A stretch of DNA of 64,000 nucleotides from Cyanidium caldarium (lineage: Eukaryota > Rhodophyta > Bangiophyceae > Cyanidiales > Cyanidiaceae): contig JANCYW010000011.1 in NCBI GenBank assembly GCA_026184775.1, forward strand, positions 348,591-412,590. The letters are read 5' to 3'. This document shows, in pieces, positions 52,115-59,714 of this stretch; positions within the stretch are counted from its first letter, which is position 1; each line of letters begins with the position of its first letter. The notes below the pieces were generated by a model. That model worked only from the letters and a program-made list of their open reading frames with translations, searched no databases and was not told where the DNA came from. Position numbers and translations under genes: made by a program.

Positions 52115-54505
52115 ATGGCTCTGGCGTTACCATCACCCACCCTGCAAGTGTTCAACTTGCCGGCGGCACCGCTGTGGACGGGCACGGCGGTGGTGACCAG
52201 TTTTCTCGTCCTCGAGACGCACTTCGGCCACCTGCTCACCTGGCTGGAGTGTCTGTTGAGCGCGGTGCCGCTCGGTTTCGCTACTGCTGCGTGGTTGGCG
52301 TACCTCTTCGCCTCCCTCCGCTTTCACACGCTGGACGTGCGCTGTGTGCAGTGGGCGTGGGCACTGCAGGCGTTGCTGGGCGCGCTCTACCTCTTGCCGG
52401 CCTGTCGGCGCCACTGCGGCCAGCGACGCAAATCAGCGCACCTCTCCCTCCGTCTCCACCAACAGTGGCCCTCGGTCGCGGTGATCGCCCTACTCAGTGC
52501 GGCGGTCACCTGGCCGATGGTCACGTCGCGTTTCTTGGTGGAGCGGGAGGACGGACTGTATTCGGGCGGCACCACCTGGGCCGATCTCACCTTCCACCTG
52601 GGCAACGTGGCCTCGTTACTGTTCGGCAGCAATCGACGCTTCGGCTACGACCGCCTGGAGTCCACGTTTATGGCCGGGCATCGGTTCGCTTACCCGTTCC
52701 TGCCCGACTTTCACATCGGCGCGCTGCTGATGGCCGATGCCGAGTGGCGACCGGCGTTCCTGTGGCCGACCTTGCTGCAGATCGTCGCCGCCAACGGTCT
52801 GCTATTCGTGGTCAACTTGCGGCTGACCGGCAGTGTGGCCGCGGCGTTGTTATCGGTGCCGCTGGTGGTGTGCTCGGGTGGCACGGCGCCGTTCGAGTGG
52901 ATGTGGCAGCGCGGCTGGGCGTCCGCGTTTCGCATCGAGTGGAACACGGACCCGATCGAGGAGAACAACGACCACGACGACCGGAGCATCTACTGGTTCG
53001 GGTACTGGGCGCACCTGATGCTGCCGCAGCGCTCGGCCACGTATGCGTTGCCGCTGAGCCTGGTGGTGATGCTGCTGCTGGCGGCGGCGTTAGAACAACG
53101 CCCGGAGAGCATCGCCGCCATGGCCGATGCGGCAGCGCTATTGCGCGCTGCGGCCGTCATCATTGGCATGTTGCCGCTGCTGCAAGCGCACGCGTTTCTG
53201 GCGCTGGCGCTGGTGGCAGGATTGTTGTTCCTCACCGATAGGCGGCGATGGCGCCTGTCGCGCACGCTCCTGTGGCGCGGCTGGATGTGCGCCATGTTCT
53301 TGGGGCTGGCGCCCTCGCTGGTGCAACTGCCGGTGTTTGCACGCCGGGTGCTGGATCGCAGCCGCCGTCAGCGCTTCCTGTGGTTCACCGCGCGCTCGGT
53401 GGCGGCCGAGAAGGGCGGTGGTTTCTGGGTCGCGTGGTTCCGAGCGCTGTCGTTTCAGCTGCCCATATACGTGATCGTGCTGGTGTTGCTAGCGTGCGGA
53501 TGGTATGCGGCCCGTGCTGCGCACAAGTCCGCCGCCGCGGAACCGGCGGGCATCCGCCAACGCTTGCGTATGCTCGTGCTGTCCATCGGTCGCTTTGCCT
53601 GCCGCGAGCTGCCGGCATACGGGGGCGCATCCGGCGCGTGGCGCCTGGGGTTTCTGCTGGCGCACGCGGCCGTGTTTGTCGTGGGCAACTGGGTGGTGCT
53701 GCAGCCGTGGCACAAAGACAACATCAAGCTGCTCTACTATTGGCTGCTACAGGCGGCCGGCGTGGTGGCCTATGCGCTGGTGCGCCTGTTTCGACGCAGC
53801 GGCATCTTCGGCAAGGCGCTGGTGTCGCTGCTGACATTTTCGATGGTGTTCGCCGGCGTGCTCAGCGCGCGCCGCGAATTCGGCCATATCAATTTTCTCG
53901 TCTACGGCCACCGGGAGGCGGTCGTGGCCGACTGGATCCGCATGGAGACCCGCCCGGACTCGGTGTTTCTATCCGGCGACGACGAGTACACCGCATCACA
54001 CATCGGCGCGGGTCGCACGATGTACATCTGCCACCCCAGCTGGGCGTGGTCGCACGGCTATCCCGACTACGACGAGCGCCAGGCGTTCGTGCGTTACCTC
54101 CTCCACGGCGAGGAGCGCAACGCCACCGAGATGGTGACCGCGCTGCGGGACCGCCGCATCAGCCACATTATCGTCGAGCCGGGCGAGGAGCAGACGCCGC
54201 TGGAGGAGTTGTTTAGCGAGGACGATGTGCGGCTGGAGCTGGAGCACGAGGGTTACCGAGTGTACGGGGTGAGTGCGGTGAGTCTGCTAGACCGGCCCGT
54301 CGAGAAGATCTCGCGAGAAGCGTTGTACCTGACCAGCGGAGTGTCGTTGCTGTGTTTGTACTATGCTTTGTTATGCAGGTGGCAAGATGAAGCGGCGACG
54401 AAGGAGGCAGAGGAGGGGGAACGGGTAGGGAGGAGCGCGAGTCGAACCGGACGAGGACAAGGAAACAGAAAGGGAGGTGGGGAGCGCACCTCCAAGGCGA
54501 TGTGA
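52115..54505 (+). CDS. Multi-pass membrane protein, GT-C-like, tandem copy 2
   Basis: A 796-residue paralogue of the gene just upstream, in the same orientation after a 256-base spacer. The same blocks occur in the same order: ETHFGHLLTWLEC, YSGGTTWADLTFHLGNVASL, YPFLPDFHIGALLM, LMLPQRSATYALP, LLQAHAFLALAL, WHKDNIKLLYYWLLQAAGVV, HPSWAWSHGYPDYDERQAFV, EERNATEMVTALRDRRISHI and LLDRPVEKISREALYLTSGV. Loops and the hydrophilic tail (KEAEEGERVGRSASRTGRGQ) differ. By eye well over half of the aligned core is identical, so it arose by tandem duplication that is not recent. Function is unknown, presumably the same type of reaction. Confidence 0.7.
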   Translation: MALALPSPTLQVFNLPAAPLWTGTAVVTSFLVLETHFGHLLTWLECLLSAVPLGFATAAWLAYLFASLRFHTLDVRCVQWAWALQALLGALYLLPACRRHCGQRRKSAHLSLRLHQQWPSVAVIALLSAAVTWPMVTSRFLVEREDGLYSGGTTWADLTFHLGNVASLLFGSNRRFGYDRLESTFMAGHRFAYPFLPDFHIGALLMADAEWRPAFLWPTLLQIVAANGLLFVVNLRLTGSVAAALLSVPLVVCSGGTAPFEWMWQRGWASAFRIEWNTDPIEENNDHDDRSIYWFGYWAHLMLPQRSATYALPLSLVVMLLLAAALEQRPESIAAMADAAALLRAAAVIIGMLPLLQAHAFLALALVAGLLFLTDRRRWRLSRTLLWRGWMCAMFLGLAPSLVQLPVFARRVLDRSRRQRFLWFTARSVAAEKGGGFWVAWFRALSFQLPIYVIVLVLLACGWYAARAAHKSAAAEPAGIRQRLRMLVLSIGRFACRELPAYGGASGAWRLGFLLAHAAVFVVGNWVVLQPWHKDNIKLLYYWLLQAAGVVAYALVRLFRRSGIFGKALVSLLTFSMVFAGVLSARREFGHINFLVYGHREAVVADWIRMETRPDSVFLSGDDEYTASHIGAGRTMYICHPSWAWSHGYPDYDERQAFVRYLLHGEERNATEMVTALRDRRISHIIVEPGEEQTPLEELFSEDDVRLELEHEGYRVYGVSAVSLLDRPVEKISREALYLTSGVSLLCLYYALLCRWQDEAATKEAEEGERVGRSASRTGRGQGNRKGGGERTSKAM

Positions 54506-54708
54506 AAAACGCTGTCTCACTATGTGTTCACCTGGATTTGCGACAGATCTCGGCAGAAGACGTGGGGGGGGGGCACGGCAGCTTGCGGCTCAGAGCCCGT
54601 GCGCCACGCATCCACCGCGCGAGTTGGGCGCCTCACCCGGGACGTGCCGTCGCCGCCCCTCACCTCACACGGCTTGCAACGGAGTCGACGACTTGCGCAG
54701 AAAGCACC

Positions 54709-55116
54709 ATGCGCGACAGGTTAGCGTTTTACAGCGCGTTGCCCGCGCCCGCACTGCGACGGAGCATGGAGCGCTGCTGCGCCGCCTCAGTCGGTTGGCG
54801 GCGGGCCGTCCATCTCGGCGGTGGCGCTGTCAGAACATCCCAGTGGCTCCAGCGTGGCCTGCCGGCAACCAAGCCGCAACGAAGCAGCCGAAAGAAGCAG
54901 CACGCGTGCTTGGCGATGGGCATTGTGCCGCTGGTGCCCAACTGGCTGCTGATGGCAGCGTACGCCTACTTTGGGTACCGCTTCTACCGCGGTTTCGATC
55001 GCACTACCTACGACAGCTCGGTGCGGCTGATGTTGACGTTCGTGTGGCCGCTGCTGCTGGCCACACGCGAGGGCCGTCGCAACGTGCAGCGCGCCCTGGG
55101 CTCCTCGGACAACTGA
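54709..55116 (+). CDS. Small membrane protein resembling a cyanobacterial/plastid family
   Basis: About 135 residues. The N-terminal ~65 residues are basic and Ala/Arg-rich, like a plastid transit peptide. The mature-looking part is LVPNWLLMAAYAYFGYRFYR with GFDRTTYDSSVRLMLTFVWP and LLLATREGRRNVQRAL. The order [hydrophobic helix]-GFxRTxY-[LxLxxxWPxLL]-xxxRRNxxxAL resembles a small conserved cyanobacterial membrane protein of unknown function; this is inference. The frame opens upstream on GTG; the ATG at 54709 is used. Convergent with the J-protein gene. Confidence 0.6.
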   Translation: MRDRLAFYSALPAPALRRSMERCCAASVGWRRAVHLGGGAVRTSQWLQRGLPATKPQRSSRKKQHACLAMGIVPLVPNWLLMAAYAYFGYRFYRGFDRTTYDSSVRLMLTFVWPLLLATREGRRNVQRALGSSDN

Positions 55117-55126
55117 GAGGTAAACT

Positions 55127-55705
55127 TTACGGGGTGCGTGTGGGCGTCGGCGCGCCGTGCTCCGCGACCGCCCTCGTGGCGCTACAACGACGGACATCGG
55201 GTGCGTCCGCGGCACTCTGCACTTCATCTGGTGCCTTCAGCTTTTGTCCCGTTGGGCGCAGTCGCGCAATTTCCGCCTCGAGACGGCGACAAAAGTCCGC
55301 CCGCCGTCGGCGTTGGCGCTCCCACTCGCGACGTTCCCGCGCGTCCAGCTCGGCGCGCAACGCCTCCCGTATTTCTTGCCGTCGTCGCTGCCGTTTCAGC
55401 GGTGCTGCTGCGCCCACCTCCCTCTGCGAAAGTGCGCCCCCCGCTACACTCGCATCCCGCCACCCGCGCATCCGGCACCACTGCAACCACTGCGTGTCAT
55501 ACTCCTTGCGTTGCACCGCGTTCCGCAGCGTCTCGTACGCCACGAACACTCGCTCGAATCGTTCTCGCGCCGCCATCACATCCTCCGGATTGCGATCGGG
55601 GTGGTGTCGCAGCGCCTCGCGGCGGTACGCCCGCGCCACTTCCCGCTCGGACACCGGCCGCTCCGGGTCGAACCGAAGGCCCAGAATTGTGTAGAGGTTC
55701 TCCAT
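55127..55705 (-). CDS. J-domain (DnaJ-like) protein
   Basis: A 192-residue HSP70 co-chaperone. The J-domain is at the very N-terminus: NLYTILGLRFDPERPVSERE, then VARAYRREALRHHPDRNPED with the HPD triad, then ERFERVFVAYETLRNAVQRK and EYD. A highly charged helix follows (EIREALRAELDARERREWER and QRRRRADFCRRLEAEIARL), probably a coiled coil or RNA-binding segment. There is no Gly/Phe or zinc-finger region, so it is a class C J-protein. The partner is not evident. ATG start at 55705. Confidence 0.88.
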   Translation of the reverse strand: MENLYTILGLRFDPERPVSEREVARAYRREALRHHPDRNPEDVMAARERFERVFVAYETLRNAVQRKEYDTQWLQWCRMRGWRDASVAGGALSQREVGAAAPLKRQRRRQEIREALRAELDARERREWERQRRRRADFCRRLEAEIARLRPTGQKLKAPDEVQSAADAPDVRRCSATRAVAEHGAPTPTRTP

Positions 55706-56101
55706 GAACAGCAGGGAACGAGTCTATCGATCCATGGGGGGTAGATGACGTGGATGGGAGTGTCTCCCAACCTGCAGGCAACTCGTTCCGTTGCTTTCGC
55801 CGCCGCGGACTCTTTTGCGGTCACGACGCTCCCAGACGAACCGCCCCACGCGCGCCCGTCCGCCGCGTCGTCTGGCGCGAGCGGAGTGTCTCGGCGCCTC
55901 TCGGGCACGCGCTGCCCGCGCTCGGTGGTCGCAGCAGGTGAAGATGGAGAGAGGCCACTGAACCAAAGGCAAATTACTGCACGGGCAGCGAGCGTGTGTG
56001 AAAGTGTGAACGAGTAGTTGTTGTTGTATCTGCTGAACGGCGTCGGGAGGGGGTGGACGGTTTACGCTGCCGGCGCGTCGTCTGTGGGAACGGCCTTGAC
56101 C
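55706..56101. other. Divergent promoter between the J-protein and PAP2 genes
   Basis: Contains a 90-residue plus-strand frame from ATG 55745 (Ser/Ala/Arg-rich, no family) that is probably chance. No RNA gene or repeat recognised. Confidence 0.4.
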
Positions 56102-56956
56102 ATGACTCGGCGCAACGCGTCTCGAGTCGTGGCGCCTTTTCGAAACACGCCCACTGCGAGAGCATGTACTGTGCGAGGGCAACGGCGTATGCGACGCTGC
56201 CTGGCGACCTTACAGTTCCTGGACGCCAGTCTGGGAGAGTGGATTCGCTTGTTGATGCTATGGCCGCAGCCGCGCACCCTCTGGTACACCGCCCGACTGG
56301 TGACGCTCTCGGCCGATGAGGTGGTGTGGTTCCCGATAGGTGCTCTGGGAAGTGTATACGAATTGTACGGGTCGCTGGTGCACACCGGCGGGTTGCACCG
56401 CTGGTTGTCGGATATGTGCCGACGCGAGCGTGCCACGTTCACCGATTTGCTGGGTGCGCTGTGTTTGTGTGCGCTGGCGGAGCAGCTGCTCAAATGGACG
56501 TTTCGGCGAGAGCGGCCACGGGTGCAGCGCTCGTCGGCCAAACCTGCGGCGTGTCGCCAACGTGCCAGTGTCACCTGGCGGCCACCGCTAGACCATCATC
56601 ACAAGTGGTGGCTGCCCGGCGATGTGTATAGCATGCCCTCGGGACACACCATGCGAGCGGCCTACTTGTGTCAGTATGCCCTGCATCGCCTGGTGCGCCC
56701 GGAGCCAGAATATCGCCGTTGTCTTCCGGCTTATGTGGCGCTGGTGGCGTGGTCCCGCATCGTCTCCGGCCGCCACTACCCGAGCGACTGCGTGCTAGGA
56801 GCTGCTGCCGGGTCGGCGCTGTCCACGCTGCTAGACGGTGCGCTGCGGTATCGGTCCAACGCCGGCCTGCTCCTCGCCTTGCAAGCCAGCAAATGGCTGT
56901 GCGTGCTCGTCATGGCCGCACAGTTGGCCGTCTTTGGCATACGCTCGCTGCAGTGA
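56102..56956 (+). CDS. PAP2-superfamily lipid phosphatase
   Basis: A 284-residue membrane phosphatase. All three catalytic motifs are present: KWTFRRERPR (KxxxxxxRP) near residue 130, MPSGHT near 178-183, and SRIVSGRHYPSD (SRxxxxxHxxxD) near 216-227. Hydrophobic segments lie between and after them. The family dephosphorylates lipid phosphates or diphosphates such as phosphatidate, dolichyl or isoprenyl diphosphates; the compact single-domain form is closest to the PLPP6/PPAPDC group, but substrate is not decided. The frame opens on TTG; the ATG at 56102 leaves an Arg-rich N-terminus. Cis-prenyltransferase in the same window is a possible pathway partner, not a proven one. Confidence 0.9.
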   Translation: MTRRNASRVVAPFRNTPTARACTVRGQRRMRRCLATLQFLDASLGEWIRLLMLWPQPRTLWYTARLVTLSADEVVWFPIGALGSVYELYGSLVHTGGLHRWLSDMCRRERATFTDLLGALCLCALAEQLLKWTFRRERPRVQRSSAKPAACRQRASVTWRPPLDHHHKWWLPGDVYSMPSGHTMRAAYLCQYALHRLVRPEPEYRRCLPAYVALVAWSRIVSGRHYPSDCVLGAAAGSALSTLLDGALRYRSNAGLLLALQASKWLCVLVMAAQLAVFGIRSLQ

Positions 56957-57224
56957 TAAAAGGCGTTGTTTCGGGTCGTCCCCAAGAGTGCGTGTCGGGG
57001 GCATCCGCTGAGGGTGCCGCTGAACGTCCTCGCGCGCAGCCCTCTTCGACGTGGAAGCGTGTGTGCGCCCGTCGTTATCGTTGAGCACCCTGCGCTGAAA
57101 GCGTCGTCGTTCCCGCGGGCGACTACGGCAGCACTTGAGTTGCTAAGAGGCATTGCTAGCACGCTTTCTGTGGGCGCCCGCCATCGAGCACGCTCTTGCA
57201 AGCGTGACGTGGTGGTAAGCGGGC

Positions 57225-59138
57225 ATGCCTGCACCGCCGACCGACGTCAGCGCCACCTCTCACTCGGGCGGCGGCGGGAGAGGGCGGCGGGCGGGAGATT
57301 CGAGCGGACACGCCGGGGCGAACGGTCGCTGGCCGCCACGGCCGCCACCTGATGCACTGCCCTCACCGGTGGCGCACGGCCTCAGACCGCCGGCGGCGGC
57401 CCCGACCGGGTCGGGATCGGGGGCGGTGGTCGGACCGCCGGTGAACGTAGGGCAGCCGAGCGTTTCGTTGCCACCGGCGGTAACTGGTTTGGCACCCCCA
57501 GAACGAGCTGAAGCCGGACCGCCGTGGGGTGCGCCGTCAGCCGCTCACCCGCCCCCGTTCGGCAATCCGTATCCGCCACCGCTGCCACCCGGTATGCCGC
57601 CCGGACAGCGCCGCGTAACCGGCGTGATGACGCTGGCGGACATCGAAGCGGGTCTGAAAGAGATGTCGGCGCGGCCACCGGAAGCGCCATCGCCGGGGGC
57701 GTCGTCGTCGCCGGCGCCCGCCAATCTGTGGTTCTCGGAGCGGCGAGCATCGCTGATGGGCGCTCGCGCCTCCACGTCCGCGGCGGCGGTCGTCACCGCC
57801 ACCGGCGCCTATACGGACGCGTTCCCGTCGCTCAGCGCGGCGATGCGCGTCGTCCCGGCGGGTAATATAACGATGGAGACGGAGGCGGCGGAGCCGCAGG
57901 CGCGCGGCCACCGGCGCGTCATGAAACCGCACGAGGTGGAGCTGATTCGGTATCTGCACGAACGCTCTATGCGCGCCTCGGGCGACGCGACGTACCAGGT
58001 GGTGGAATCGTTTTACGCGACGGCGTTGCGAGCATCGATAGGCGAGACCGCGGCGCCAACAGGTGTTCGTCACCTTGAGCACCGGCCGGCGGACGCTCCA
58101 CGCACCGACGCCGCCGCGGCGCATCCGATGTCGAGCCGGCGTCGTGCCGCTCCCGACGCCAAGTCGCTGGCTACCGCCCTCGGCGCCGTGCCCAAGTGGA
58201 CACCGCGCGCACCGCGGCGCATTCTGGACGTGAACCAGAGCGTCGCGGAGCGTGGCCCGGCGACCGATATCGAGAGCGGCTCGCCCAGCGGCAGTATATC
58301 GCCGAGCCCGTCCATGGCGCCACTGCGCGAGGACGCTCGCATCGAAGTGCGGGCGCGCATCGAAGCCGCCTACGACGCCTGGCATCACTGGCGCGCCCTG
58401 CAAACGGAGAAGGATGAGCCGGCCGCGCGACAACAGTTGGTGGGCTTGCTGGGCTTGGCCGAGGAGTCGGACGCGGGCCAGCTCGTATCGGCCGCTCGCA
58501 CCAATCAAGCGTTCCACAGCGTGTGTACGGTGCTGAAAGGCCGCAAGTTGGTGGGTCGCGTTCTGCCGCACCTCTCCGCATCCGAACGCTATCGGGCGCT
58601 GCAGCTGTTGTTCGGCAAACTGGCGGTGCACACCAGTGCCGAGGCCGACCCCACCGTGGACGCCACCGCCGCGCTGCCGTTCTGGCAGGCACTCGAACAC
58701 GGCGTGCAGGAAGTGGATCAGGCACCGGCACTGACGCGGTTGCTGGAGGCGTTCGTGCGCGAGCACCAGCGCTCACGGGTGGCGTTCCGGGTGGCTCTCT
58801 CCAGCGAGCAAGGTGCCCGCCTGCTGCACGCATGGTTTCTGCGCGCCTTTAGAATGTATTGCGGGCCGGCTGATATGGTTAATTCGTCCACGGAACTCGA
58901 TCCCGCCGCGTCATCTGCCATAACCTCCTTTTCGCAACTGCTGATGCGGCACCTCGGCGATGTGTTCGATATTGCCGGCCCGCCTGCAGCGCACGAGGTC
59001 TGGGCGCTACTCGCGTTGCTGGACTCGCTGTTGCCACCGCGCGAGCAGGCGACGCTGCATGGACAGTTGCGGGACTTGATCCACGAGGGACGCGTTCCGC
59101 AACCCGGCGCTCAACCCGAAACGACACCGGCTTGGTAA
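57225..59138 (+). CDS. PAT1: PAT1-like mRNA decapping activator
   Basis: A 637-residue protein. The N-terminal ~230 residues are Pro/Gly/Ala-rich and disordered, with TLADIEAGL in the middle. VMKPHEVELIRYLHERSMRA then YQVVESFYATAL matches the PAT1 conserved core region. The C-terminal helical domain contains RARIEAAYDAWHHWRAL and VCTVLKGRKLVGRVLPHLSA, the latter characteristic of the PAT1 C-terminus that binds LSm1-7 and DCP2. PAT1 links deadenylated mRNA to decapping in P-bodies; LSM2 is encoded at 14.3 kb. The start is the ATG at 57225. The family call rests on these motifs rather than on a search. Confidence 0.75.
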   Translation: MPAPPTDVSATSHSGGGGRGRRAGDSSGHAGANGRWPPRPPPDALPSPVAHGLRPPAAAPTGSGSGAVVGPPVNVGQPSVSLPPAVTGLAPPERAEAGPPWGAPSAAHPPPFGNPYPPPLPPGMPPGQRRVTGVMTLADIEAGLKEMSARPPEAPSPGASSSPAPANLWFSERRASLMGARASTSAAAVVTATGAYTDAFPSLSAAMRVVPAGNITMETEAAEPQARGHRRVMKPHEVELIRYLHERSMRASGDATYQVVESFYATALRASIGETAAPTGVRHLEHRPADAPRTDAAAAHPMSSRRRAAPDAKSLATALGAVPKWTPRAPRRILDVNQSVAERGPATDIESGSPSGSISPSPSMAPLREDARIEVRARIEAAYDAWHHWRALQTEKDEPAARQQLVGLLGLAEESDAGQLVSAARTNQAFHSVCTVLKGRKLVGRVLPHLSASERYRALQLLFGKLAVHTSAEADPTVDATAALPFWQALEHGVQEVDQAPALTRLLEAFVREHQRSRVAFRVALSSEQGARLLHAWFLRAFRMYCGPADMVNSSTELDPAASSAITSFSQLLMRHLGDVFDIAGPPAAHEVWALLALLDSLLPPREQATLHGQLRDLIHEGRVPQPGAQPETTPAW

Positions 59139-59714
59139 AGGTCGCGCGTCGCGTTTAGCGACAAATAAGAAACAGGCGATCGTTCACGTTTGGCGCTTTC
59201 TCCGCGTCGTGCGGTAGCATCGGCGGGCGCGTCCAGTGGACGGCCGACCTGCAAACCGGAAGTCCCCCTCAGCGTGCGCGACAACCCGGGAATGAGCACT
59301 GCCCGGATGCCTGGTTCATTGAAAAAAACGATGCGATGCCAACCGTCGTAAAGCTCCCACCATGCTGCTGCTGGCGCCGTGTTGCGACGCCAAGCGGAGC
59401 GCCGCTGAGACGCCGCGATCCGAAACGAACGGTGCAGACTCGTTTTCGCTACGACTCAGATCGGCCGCCTCTCGTCTCGAGACACGAGTCTCGCGACTCG
59501 TGTGGGACAGCGCGTCCTCGCCGAGCTCGATACGCCGCTCGTCGGCCGATGCATCCCTTGAAAGACCGCGTTTGCGCGGCGGCTCTCGCGAGCTGCCGTT
59601 GTCTACCGCACGGTAACGAGCGCCGGAGGGGTCGCGCGGCGATGTCTCCGCGACAGCGAGACAGCGACGTTGGTGTTGCTCGAGTCGTGCCTTCCGACTC
59701 GAACTGTGTCAACG
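59139..59714. other. Spacer between PAT1 and the subtelomeric genes
   Basis: Contains no convincing gene; an 84-residue frame from ATG 59362 is Ser/Arg-rich without family. It contains the strong hairpin listed separately and two A/T runs (59321-59327). Confidence 0.4.
59474..59503 (+). repeat. Palindrome plus perfect 9-bp inverted repeat
   Basis: GTCTCGAGAC (59474-59483) is a 10-base palindrome. It overlaps an inverted repeat with arms ACACGAGTC (59482-59490) and GACTCGTGT (59495-59503) around a 4-base TCGC loop. This could be an RNA hairpin or a binding site. Confidence 0.7.

Noticed and set aside
54430-54460. Minus-strand B-box match (GGTTCGACTC) at the end of membrane protein copy 2
   Set aside because: The flanking bases do not form a T stem, and the site lies inside the coding tail.
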